Positions 14,672 to 22,500 of a DNA stretch of 25,718 bases are shown piece by piece. Numbering within the stretch: the first letter of the stretch is position 1; every line of letters starts with the position of its first letter. Both the position numbers and the translations under genes were made by a program. The stretch covers positions 1 through 25,718 of IMG/VR virus record IMGVR_UViG_3300050137_000053; one strand, given 5' to 3'. Origin of the DNA: a virus. Below the pieces are notes generated by a model. The model saw only the letters and a list, made by a program, of their open reading frames with translations, ran no database searches and was not told the DNA's origin.

Positions 14672-16327
14672 ATGGGAACCATACCAGCACCCAACGTCTT
14701 TCAAGATTCCGCGGAAATCGCGCAGATGCCGCAGAACGCCATGGCGGAGTACGCCCGCATCGGCGCGCTGAAACAGCAGACCGCGCTCATGCAGCAGCAG
14801 CAGGCGGCGGAACAGCAGCGGATGCAGCAGCAGGGTGCGATGTTTCCGGGGCAACTCAAGGGGCAGCAGCAAACCCTTCAGCAACAGAACATCGCTCTCC
14901 AGCAACAGCAGCTCGATCTTAAGGACCGGCAAGGATTCGCGCAGGTTCTTAGCGATACCTTTCGCCAGCCAGGCGCATCAACCGGAGGCGCAAGCGCGTC
15001 GCCTTCCGCACCGTCAACCGCTCCCCCGCGCACTGTGGTTAGAAATCCTGCGACCGGCGCGCCGGAATTTTCCGATGTGATGGCGCTTCAGCAGCCGACC
15101 GCTCCCGGTCAATCTGGCACAGCGCCTGCTCCTGCTCAATCTTCGACGCCCGCCGCGAGCGCGCCGACTTCCGAGACTCCCGCGCCGACAAATTCGGGTG
15201 ACCGCCTTTCTTCTTTGCTCGACCGCATTCAAGACCCGAAATATGGGATTTCCGCTCAGGGGCAGATGGGATTCCTCAAGCAGTACACCGAAATGCGGAA
15301 AGATGTTGCAGGAGCGGACAAGGCCACACTCGACGCGCACGCCGACGCCAATAAGCAAATATCGCAAGGCTTGCAGGCCGTACTTGAAGCGCCTCCCGAG
15401 GATCAGGCGGCGCAGTATTCACTTGCGGTCAATGCCTTGCGGCGCGATCCAACGATGGCGAAATACGCACAGTCCCTTCCTCCGCAGTATCCCGGCCCGG
15501 CGCAACTGCAAATCTTGAATCACTCGCTGATGCTCGAAAAAGATGTGATTGACGATGTGAAGCAAAAGAATGAAGGGCCGGGGCAAATTGCTCATAGCCA
15601 AGTGGAACAGCAGAACGTAATTCCGGCCGGTGGAGGACTCTCGCCAGCAACCCAGCAGAAAGTTCAACAAGATGTTGCTGTAGCGACCAATCCGCAAATT
15701 CAGGCGGGAAAGGTTGCCGTTGCCACCGCCGAAGGCATAGCCCGCGCCAACATCGAAGCCCAAATTGCGCGGGGCTCGAACGCCGCTCTCGCGATGGTTC
15801 CTCCGCATCTGGTCGCACCCGCCACTGCAGCCGCGACGAAGGCCGGGGAAGATTACGCCCAGGCGCAGTCAGTCAGCCAGCGGTTGCAGGCCATCATGGA
15901 CGACGCGAAGAAAGGCAATGTGGTTTCCTACCAGTTGCTCCCTGAGGAAGGCGCGTTGCAGGTGGTGACGGCTCAAGGCATCCACCGCATCAACATGGCC
16001 GAGATTCAGAATTACGGCGGCGGTTCCTATCTGCAAGCCCTCGAAGGTCACATCGGAAAAGCTCTCAGCGGCAAATCGATCCCCGATTCCGTGCTGAACG
16101 ATATGGGCGACATGCAGAGGATCATGGCGGAAGGCTCGCAGACGAAATACCAGAACACCTTGAGCACGATCAATCAGACTTACGGCTCGAAGTTCCAGCC
16201 AGTGCAGATGGCTCCGATGGCGCGAAATCAGGCGCAGTCGGGCGGGGGGGGCGTTACCGTGGCTGGCTTCACCTTCCCTGACCAGAAATCAGCCGATGCC
16301 TTCAAGAAAGAGGCCGGGATTCCGTAA
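14672..16327 (+). CDS. Ejection-type protein, Gln-rich coiled coil
   Basis: A 551-residue protein in the place of P22 gp20. Residues 30-85 are a Gln-rich helix or coiled coil (QQQQAAEQQRMQQQ). Residues 95-185 are a Pro/Ala/Ser/Thr-rich linker that contains VVRNPATGAPEFSDVM, a motif also found in the next gene. Residues 195 to about 500 are helical with many Ala and Gln. The C-terminus has VTVAGFTFPDQKSADAFKKEAG, a short motif like those at the ends of peptidoglycan-associated and ejection proteins. No lysozyme or transglycosylase active site was seen. A run of eight G at 16244-16251 lies just before the C-terminal motif. Its stop overlaps the next start (TAATG). Role in DNA delivery is inferred from place and composition. 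Confidence 0.75.
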   Translation: MGTIPAPNVFQDSAEIAQMPQNAMAEYARIGALKQQTALMQQQQAAEQQRMQQQGAMFPGQLKGQQQTLQQQNIALQQQQLDLKDRQGFAQVLSDTFRQPGASTGGASASPSAPSTAPPRTVVRNPATGAPEFSDVMALQQPTAPGQSGTAPAPAQSSTPAASAPTSETPAPTNSGDRLSSLLDRIQDPKYGISAQGQMGFLKQYTEMRKDVAGADKATLDAHADANKQISQGLQAVLEAPPEDQAAQYSLAVNALRRDPTMAKYAQSLPPQYPGPAQLQILNHSLMLEKDVIDDVKQKNEGPGQIAHSQVEQQNVIPAGGGLSPATQQKVQQDVAVATNPQIQAGKVAVATAEGIARANIEAQIARGSNAALAMVPPHLVAPATAAATKAGEDYAQAQSVSQRLQAIMDDAKKGNVVSYQLLPEEGALQVVTAQGIHRINMAEIQNYGGGSYLQALEGHIGKALSGKSIPDSVLNDMGDMQRIMAEGSQTKYQNTLSTINQTYGSKFQPVQMAPMARNQAQSGGGGVTVAGFTFPDQKSADAFKKEAGIP

Positions 16328-17394
16328 TGCCTGATCTCAGCGCATTGGCGGCAAAATACGGTGGAACTCCCGCGATGCCACCGGGAACGGATCTTGCCGC
16401 GCTTGCGGCCAAGTACGGAGGCAGGTCAGTTTCCCGGCCCGAAGAAGAAGCTGAAATTCCGAGCACTACCACGGGCTTTGAAGCCTCGGGGCAGATGGCA
16501 CCGAAGAGTGCCGTGGATGCCGGGCTTAAAGCGCAGGCCCTTGGTACGGGAGCAATTTTGGGGGCCGGAATAGGCATTCCGGCCCTTGGCCCTGAAGTTG
16601 GGGCGCTTGCGAGTGCTGCGATTCGTCCGGTTGCGCAACTTGCCGCGAAACATCCGATCATCTCGAATGCAGTAGCGAGCGCCGCGATCTCCCAGGCAAG
16701 GCAGATCCCCTATGTAGGAAAATTGATTCCCCCCGGTGCTGAATTCCTGCCGTGGCTCAGGCGAGTGGGGGGCGCGGGCGAAGAACCAGTGCCGGGAGAA
16801 GAGCCGAGTACATCTCCGTCAGGACCTTCCGCCACTCCGAAGCCCACTGCGCCGTCGCCGCGCACGATTGAGATTGATCCTGCTACCGGACGTCCTGAAT
16901 TTTCCGACGTTATCGTCGCGAAGCCGTCCGCACCAATGGCGAAGCCAGCCGAAGTGCAGCAGGCGCTTGAAACTGCGCTCGGCGGAAAGCCTTTACAGCC
17001 CGGAGTATCGCTGCGCAATCAGCCTGCCGCGCAAGCCATCGCCGCCGGGAAATTGCCGGAGGGGTTTACTCCAGTACAGTCGAGCGTCATCAAGGGCTAC
17101 AAGTACGATCCAGCCGCGCAGGAATTTACCGCGATCACGAACAATGGGCAGACTTATACGCACGGTGAAGTAACTCCTGATCAGGTCGCTGCATTCGAGG
17201 GCGCAGATTCAAAAGGGCGGGCATGGACAGCGGCAATCCGCAACTCAAGTCCGCTTGTGCGGAAAAACGGAGTGCCAGTGAAAACGGCGACGATGCAGAA
17301 CGCAGCGGGCGAAGTGATTCCGAAGAGTGCGGCGGGGATGGATGATCTCACGGATATTTTGCAGCAGTCGCTAAAGAACGCGCAGGGGAAGTGA
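16327..17394 (+). CDS. Ejection-type protein with KTSC-like domain
   Basis: A 355-residue protein overlapping the upstream stop (TAATG). The N-terminus holds two DLxALAAKYGG repeats (residues 3-13 and 22-32). Residues 75-140 form a Gly/Ala-rich hydrophobic region, possibly membrane-active. A Pro/Ser/Thr linker follows, with IEIDPATGRPEFSDVI shared with the upstream gene. Residues about 253-315 (SSVIKGYKYDPAAQEFTAI, then TYTHGEVTPDQVAAF and ADSKGRAW) match the KTSC domain pattern: a Y/D-rich strand pair, a YxxxxVP-like turn and an A.SKG..w helix. KTSC domains are small and of unclear function, sometimes linked to nucleic-acid proteins. This is the gp16 position of P22. Delivery into the host with DNA is an inference. 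Confidence 0.75.
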   Translation: MPDLSALAAKYGGTPAMPPGTDLAALAAKYGGRSVSRPEEEAEIPSTTTGFEASGQMAPKSAVDAGLKAQALGTGAILGAGIGIPALGPEVGALASAAIRPVAQLAAKHPIISNAVASAAISQARQIPYVGKLIPPGAEFLPWLRRVGGAGEEPVPGEEPSTSPSGPSATPKPTAPSPRTIEIDPATGRPEFSDVIVAKPSAPMAKPAEVQQALETALGGKPLQPGVSLRNQPAAQAIAAGKLPEGFTPVQSSVIKGYKYDPAAQEFTAITNNGQTYTHGEVTPDQVAAFEGADSKGRAWTAAIRNSSPLVRKNGVPVKTATMQNAAGEVIPKSAAGMDDLTDILQQSLKNAQGK

Positions 17395-17405
17395 GTGGGG
17401 GAGGG

Positions 17406-17567
17406 CTATTCTTCTGCTGGGTGTAAGGCTTCAAATCTGCGAATAGCTTCTTCGATGAGCCATTCGTCTTTGACTTCCTCATACTCGGCGTAATTTGCGA
17501 ATCTCAGCTTGCCGGTCTTGGGGTCGATGTCATCGATTTGTGGCTTGCGGGTGAGAGTTATGAACAT
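17406..17567 (-). CDS. Scaffold-segment mimic, 53 residues
   Basis: A 53-residue minus-strand gene, ATG at 17565-17567 and TAG at 17406-17408, with a modest ribosome-binding site (agtagggtaaatc). Residues 9-44 match residues 141-176 of the scaffold encoded at 4980-6098 at 22 of 36 positions by hand count: IDDxDPKT, AEYEExKDxWLxEE and a following RR are shared. The DNA has diverged, mainly at third codon positions with some replacement changes. Only this central scaffold piece is present, not the basic C-terminus. It is the last gene of a three-gene minus-strand set, 11 bases after the Rap1a-like gene. It may interfere with or tune scaffold assembly, or be a leftover of a second scaffold. The ORF is clear; its function is speculation. 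Confidence 0.72.
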   Translation of the reverse strand: MFITLTRKPQIDDIDPKTGKLRFANYAEYEEVKDEWLIEEAIRRFEALHPAEE

Positions 17568-17578
17568 GATTTACCCTA

Positions 17579-17983
17579 CTACTGCTCTTTTGCCACGATT
17601 GGCTTTGCCACAGGGGTCGATGTCCACAATCCCACTTCGCCGGTGGCAAGGATGAGTGAGGTAATCGCCCCTTTGTTCAGAACTTCTGGGTGATTGTTTA
17701 CGTATTTTAGAAATACGCGAATGACTTGATCTGCGCTCACGCCGTCTGCCCAGTGGAATTCCGAGATCGTGCCAGTATCTTGAACGGTGGTCCCTTGTGC
17801 CGTTTCGGTGAAAGCAATCACGTATCCAATACAGAAGCCAATCTCGTCAGGGTTGAGCGCGCCGCCTGCGTCGGCGATGACATAGGCATCGCAGTTTGTT
17901 TTAAGTTTGGCTGTTGAGTAAGAGGTAGCCAATGCGCTACTCCAAGCGATGATGCACAGACAACCGACTAGCAAACTTTTCAT
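17579..17983 (-). CDS. Secreted Rap1a/Tai-like protein
   Basis: A 134-residue minus-strand protein with a good ribosome-binding site (aaaggagagaagtc). A Sec signal peptide covers residues 1-19 (cleavage after SSALA). The mature part resembles the Rap1a/Tai immunity-protein family: Cys31 and Cys51 in an FCIGYVIAF motif, then GVSADQVIRVFLKYVNNHPEVL followed by a hydrophobic helix. In Serratia such proteins sit in the periplasm and neutralise amidase effectors of type VI secretion. Two Cys usual in the family (in CxP before GVS and in the final FPC) are absent here, so any disulfide pattern is reduced. Its start overlaps the stop of the zinc-ribbon gene. Base composition appears lower in GC than the flanking virion genes. 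It may protect the infected cell or block peptidoglycan-active entry factors of rival phages; this is inference. Confidence 0.75.
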   Translation of the reverse strand: MKSLLVGCLCIIAWSSALATSYSTAKLKTNCDAYVIADAGGALNPDEIGFCIGYVIAFTETAQGTTVQDTGTISEFHWADGVSADQVIRVFLKYVNNHPEVLNKGAITSLILATGEVGLWTSTPVAKPIVAKEQ

Positions 17984-18090
17984 GACTTCTCTCCTTTGGG
18001 CTTGTAGTCCAACCGACTTTTACAACGTGGGCAAGCTTTGGGGGAGGATTTGCGCGGCGTCCACTGGTAATGGCAATGAGGACATTTCAC
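17980..18090 (-). CDS. Small zinc-ribbon protein, GTG start
   Basis: A 36-residue minus-strand gene. GTG 18090 is the only start, because an in-frame stop lies two codons upstream. It encodes CPHC, a WTPR turn, then CPRC and a basic tail: a compact four-Cys zinc ribbon (Cys3, Cys6, Cys20, Cys23) with the PRK..PKACPRC signature seen in small archaeal and bacterial zinc-ribbon proteins. The stop TGA overlaps the ATG of the Rap1a-like gene (ATGA), so the two are probably translationally coupled. Such ribbons often bind nucleic acid or act as regulators. A promoter on the minus strand would have to lie within 18091-18147. Confidence 0.7.
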   Translation of the reverse strand: MKCPHCHYQWTPRKSSPKACPRCKSRLDYKPKGEKS

Positions 18091-18097
18091 GTCTCAC

Positions 18098-18126
18098 AGA
18101 CTAGCGGTTACTACCACTAGTTGCAA
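18098..18126 (-). promoter_or_regulatory. Weak candidate promoter for the minus-strand set
   Basis: On the minus strand TTGCAA (18121-18126) and TAGTCT (18098-18103) are 17 bases apart, as in a sigma-70-type promoter, but both hexamers match the consensus poorly. It lies in the short divergent gap before the zinc-ribbon gene. If used, the transcript would begin almost at the GTG. Confidence 0.2.
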
Positions 18127-18147
18127 TAGCACGTTTGGGCTACACCC

Positions 18148-19593
18148 ATGATTGACCGAAAAATGACCAACCGCCTCCACGCTCTATTTTTCGTGCTGTG
18201 TGCAATCTTTTGCGCATCCTTCGCCCAGGCCCAGACCGCCGTAGTCGTGTCCCCCTGGCCGCAGTTTGTTTCCTACCTGCAAAACGGCCAACCGAACGCC
18301 TTCGGCTGCGTTTTTACCTACGAAATCGCCTCGACGACGCCACTGTCGACCTACACGGATTTCAGCGGAGCAACCCTGAATGCTAACCCGGTGATCCTCT
18401 CAGCTGGCGGAACAGCGTCGGTGTGGATTGCGGCGGGCGAAGCATATCGCTATGTGATCAAGAGCGCCGGCGGCTTGAACTGCGCTTCTGGGACCACCGT
18501 TTACACCGTCGACGGCATCGGCGGCGGCGGGTCGACCAACGCCACCACGGTGATCACCTACTCCGCCACCCCCAATTTCCCCGTTGCCGCCGAAAATCAG
18601 CTATTTATTCTCACTTTGACCGGGAACGCCTCCGCCCAGCCACTGACCTTCGTCGGCATCACCCCGCCGGCCGAGATCTTCTTTCAGATTATTCAGGATG
18701 CGGTCGGGGGGCGAACTTTCTCCTGGCCGGCGAATTCGGTAGGCGGCTGCGTCATCGGTTCGGCCCCCAATCAGGTCACTACCCTCGAGATGGTCTACGA
18801 CGGCACGAATGCTACCGCAGTAGGCCCGTGCGTGACCGGAAACGGGCCTACAAGCGTCGTTTCCCAGCTAACCAGTACCGTGGCGACCGGAACTCCGCCG
18901 CTTGTAGTGGCTTCCCAGACCGAAGTCACGAATCTCAACGCCAATTCGCTCGAGGGCTATGACTGGGCCAGCCCGGGCACGATCGGCTCGACCGCGCCCA
19001 ACACGGCTGCCGTTACCACTTTGGAAGTCGGCGGCTCGGTTCCGCAAGTCGGGGTCCAGGGCGGCGGATCGGGCGGGGATACGAAACTCTTAGCCGCGGG
19101 GACGACCTCGGTCACTCCGGGAGTGGTTTTCTGTACCGACACGAACGGCGGAGCTACCACAACAGGCTGTAATGCCGCTTTCAACCCGCCGCAAAGGGTT
19201 GAACTCGCCTCCCAGGTGACGCTCGTCTCGACTACCCAGACCATCGTTCTGACTGAAACCGTGACCTTCCCAAGCGGGCCTGGGACCTACCGCGCCGACA
19301 TTCGCTATGGTGCCTGGTTTTCGGCGGCCAACAATGCGTGTGCGGCGGAAGTCATCGACACTACCAACGCGAAAGCCTTCGCGCTCTCCGGGCAGAATTC
19401 CAACGGCTTTGGCTATATGGCGCTCTCGGGATCGGAAATCTCGACGAACACCTACGCGGCCGGCGCCACTCCAACCTTCACTCTACAAGTGCAGTGCAAT
19501 GCCGCGCAGTATGTGACTGTGAATCCCTCGCCTTTCACTTTCTCGCCAGCAGAAGCGACCTATCTTTCCGTGACCCCGGTGCTGAGCAATTAA
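18148..19593 (+). CDS. Tail-fibre-like protein with Sec signal peptide
   Basis: A 481-residue protein. ATG 18148 or 18163 may be the start; both leave a signal peptide with hydrophobic core and an AQA-Q cleavage site near residue 28. The mature N-terminus (GQPNAFGCVFTYEIASTTPLSTYTDFSG, then NANPVILSAGGTASVWI) is the head-binding-type domain seen at the start of many tail fibre and tailspike proteins: a YT..AGTT..ATYTD..G...NP..L...G strand order. This is followed by beta-rich modules with FFQIIQDAVGGRTFSWPA and a C-terminal fold without coiled coil. Having a virion-attachment domain behind a Sec signal is contradictory for ordinary assembly. The next gene starts directly after its stop. Confidence 0.8.
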   Translation: MIDRKMTNRLHALFFVLCAIFCASFAQAQTAVVVSPWPQFVSYLQNGQPNAFGCVFTYEIASTTPLSTYTDFSGATLNANPVILSAGGTASVWIAAGEAYRYVIKSAGGLNCASGTTVYTVDGIGGGGSTNATTVITYSATPNFPVAAENQLFILTLTGNASAQPLTFVGITPPAEIFFQIIQDAVGGRTFSWPANSVGGCVIGSAPNQVTTLEMVYDGTNATAVGPCVTGNGPTSVVSQLTSTVATGTPPLVVASQTEVTNLNANSLEGYDWASPGTIGSTAPNTAAVTTLEVGGSVPQVGVQGGGSGGDTKLLAAGTTSVTPGVVFCTDTNGGATTTGCNAAFNPPQRVELASQVTLVSTTQTIVLTETVTFPSGPGTYRADIRYGAWFSAANNACAAEVIDTTNAKAFALSGQNSNGFGYMALSGSEISTNTYAAGATPTFTLQVQCNAAQYVTVNPSPFTFSPAEATYLSVTPVLSN

Positions 19594-22500
19594 ATGAAAT
19601 TCTTTCGCGTTCTCGCCCTGATCGTTTTACTCGCGCCGTTCGCGCTCAGTCAAAACGTAAGATTTTCTACTTCTTTTCCGTCCGTTTCTTCCTCGACCGC
19701 GATCCCGTATCTGATCGCCAACACGCCGCCGAATTCTCCCGTCCTAGCGGTCTGCAACTCTCCCGCGAATCAAGTTCCCTGTACGAACTATGCAACTACT
19801 TTCACGAGCACGGGCGCGGCCTGCCCGAACGGAGCGCAAAATACTCCCGATCCGCAGCCCTCTGCCTGCCAGAGCATGGGCGACGCGCAAGGCAATATCG
19901 GCTTCTGGGCACCCGCGGGAAAGTACGATTACACCGTCTGCATCCAGAATTCAGCTAGTTGCTTTGGGCCGTACACGGTCACGATTGGAGGAAGCGGCGG
20001 CGGCGGCGGAGCATCGCCCGCAGGAGTCAATCAAATAAATGCCAGTAACAATACGGGAAGCGCGTTCCAAGGCATTGCCAACGTCGCCGCCGGTTCAGTC
20101 CTAGCTTCCACTTCGCCTACCACGCTGCCGGCGCCACAAGTCAAACCGATCTACGATGTCCGCGATCACGGCTTTGTAGACGACAACTCCACCGACAACA
20201 TCGCCAACGTCAGAGCATTGGTGACCGCTATCGGATCGACTCCTGCGACGATTCAGTTTCCGGTGGCAAGCTCCGGCATTTACAAAATGAGCTTTGGCCG
20301 GTTCCCGGCCAATGTAACGCTGGACTTTTCGGCGGGCGGAGCGATGGGCTCGATCGTCAACACCACGCCTCCAGGTAACGGCGTGCTGGTGAACAAAACT
20401 GGGGCGGAGTGCAACAGCAGTCAAGTAACTTGTACGACTGCGAACGCGACCAACGGCAGTACCACGCTGGCGCTGATCACCGGCAACACGGCCGTCGCTT
20501 TGATCGAGATTTATCCCGGTTGGTCGCTTTCGACCACCGACGTGAGGGATAACTGCGGAAACGTCTACCACGAGGTACAGCAATCGACGCCCGGCCAGCC
20601 GCGTAATAGCTCGGCCTGGGTAGCATCGAGCGTGATTGGCGGAACCTGCACGCTCACCGAGACAGCCAACGGCACGATGCAGAATGCACAAGTGCTCATC
20701 CGGCAATATTCTGGTCTAGGGCCAGTCGTGGGGGTGGACGGGATTGGAGCGACCAGCAACGCTCCGCAGAACCCGATGAGTTCTGGGACGGGAACTTTCC
20801 TTGCCCACGATTTATTGATTGGCTACGGCGGCAGTTGGGACACTTCACAGACGTGTTCTGCCGGGGCCGGATATGGCAACAACCAGCAAACTGCCTCCGG
20901 CTTTCTCTGTGCCGAAGATATCCTCAATGGTTCAGCGGGCGTGCTGTCCGCGACCCAAAACATCTCCACCGTTCCTGAAAATCTTGTCTATAATTTGATC
21001 GGACTTCGCCCTGTCTCCACCACGATTTACGTTGCCGGCGCAATCGTCGATCCCGACTTCCATCAGATTTGCTACAACTGCACCGGGACCAACGGAACTT
21101 TAAGTCTCGCCAACAACGCGGTCATCAATCGCGTTTATCCCGAATGGGTTGGCGGATCGGCGGCGGCCTCCGACAATTCCGGAGCTATCAATGCTGCGGT
21201 CGCCTACGCCTTCAACAACAACGGCGCGCAGTACAACAAGACGCTCGACCTCTCTCACGGCATCTATCACGTTACCTCGGAAACGCAGTGGTACAACGTC
21301 AACGGGAACCAAGGATCGCGCTTTGTAGTGGACTGCGGTTCGGCGGGTGGAATTCAGCAGGACGGCGCTAACCTCCGACTGATAGATGCCGAGTCCATGT
21401 CTTATGGTCGATTCGATAACTGTACTTTCATCGAAGGTGGAGGGTCCACCGGCCCGATGCTCGACATTGACTGGGACAGCGTTACAACACCACACGGCAC
21501 GACGATCCAGTTTCTAGACTTTTACGGCGTCACCTTCGGTGGCGGGAACAACACGGCTGTCGGCCTCCAGCTCGCCAAGAGCGGCGGAAATGCACAAGGC
21601 AGCAACGTCTATTGCCACGATTGCGAAGGCATCGGGTTCTCCACGGCAGTGTGGCAGGTTGGAACGGCGGCGCATCTCGCGCAGAATGCGCTTGCCATCG
21701 GCTGGGCGGGTGGCGACATGCAGGACTGTCCCGCTGGCGGCTTCGCTGATTACGGCGGCGGCTATATCGACATCAACGGCACGACCTTTGAATGTTCGAA
21801 TGCTGCTGCCAACCTTGCCACCACGCAAACCGGAGCCGACTTTCAGTGTTATAACGCGCAAGGTTTATGCACGATGGAGAATGTTCGTGCCGAAGATCGG
21901 CTGCTTTGCTGGGGATGTACTTCGATCACGAACAGCAATGGAACGACAGCGGCGTGGTATCCAACTCCAGGCACGAGCTTACCTGTTGGCTGGATGGTTG
22001 AGGGGAGCAATGTTGCGGGTGACGGCGTTCTCTATCAAGTCACGGTTGACGGTGGTTCTGGTGCCCCTTTTAGTGGAATCGGTAAGCCGGGACATGAACT
22101 CATAGCCAGTAGCGGTTCCGCTACTAGTATCACGGATACCTATGAAGACGTTTCCGGTTCGGTGGCCTACAACATCTTTGTCCCTACCGAAGTCCTTACT
22201 CAAACCAGCTCAGGCGCAACCTCGACTCTGGTTGGCACGGTCGCTTCGCATTACACCATCGCGGGAGCGCTAAGCGGCAGCACGTTGTTTCAGTATGGAG
22301 AGACGGTAACCCAGGCGAGTACAGGCTCGCATGGTCCAGCGGGATCAGGCATCGGCACCAACAACATGAATCTCGCGACCTTGACCGGAGCGCCTGACGC
22401 TAGCCATAACTGGGTCGGTGGCACGAGCGGAGCAATCTATGTCCCTTCCGCTGCACCAGTTGCTGAAGCGACCACGATGTTGACCACCGCCATCAGCGGC

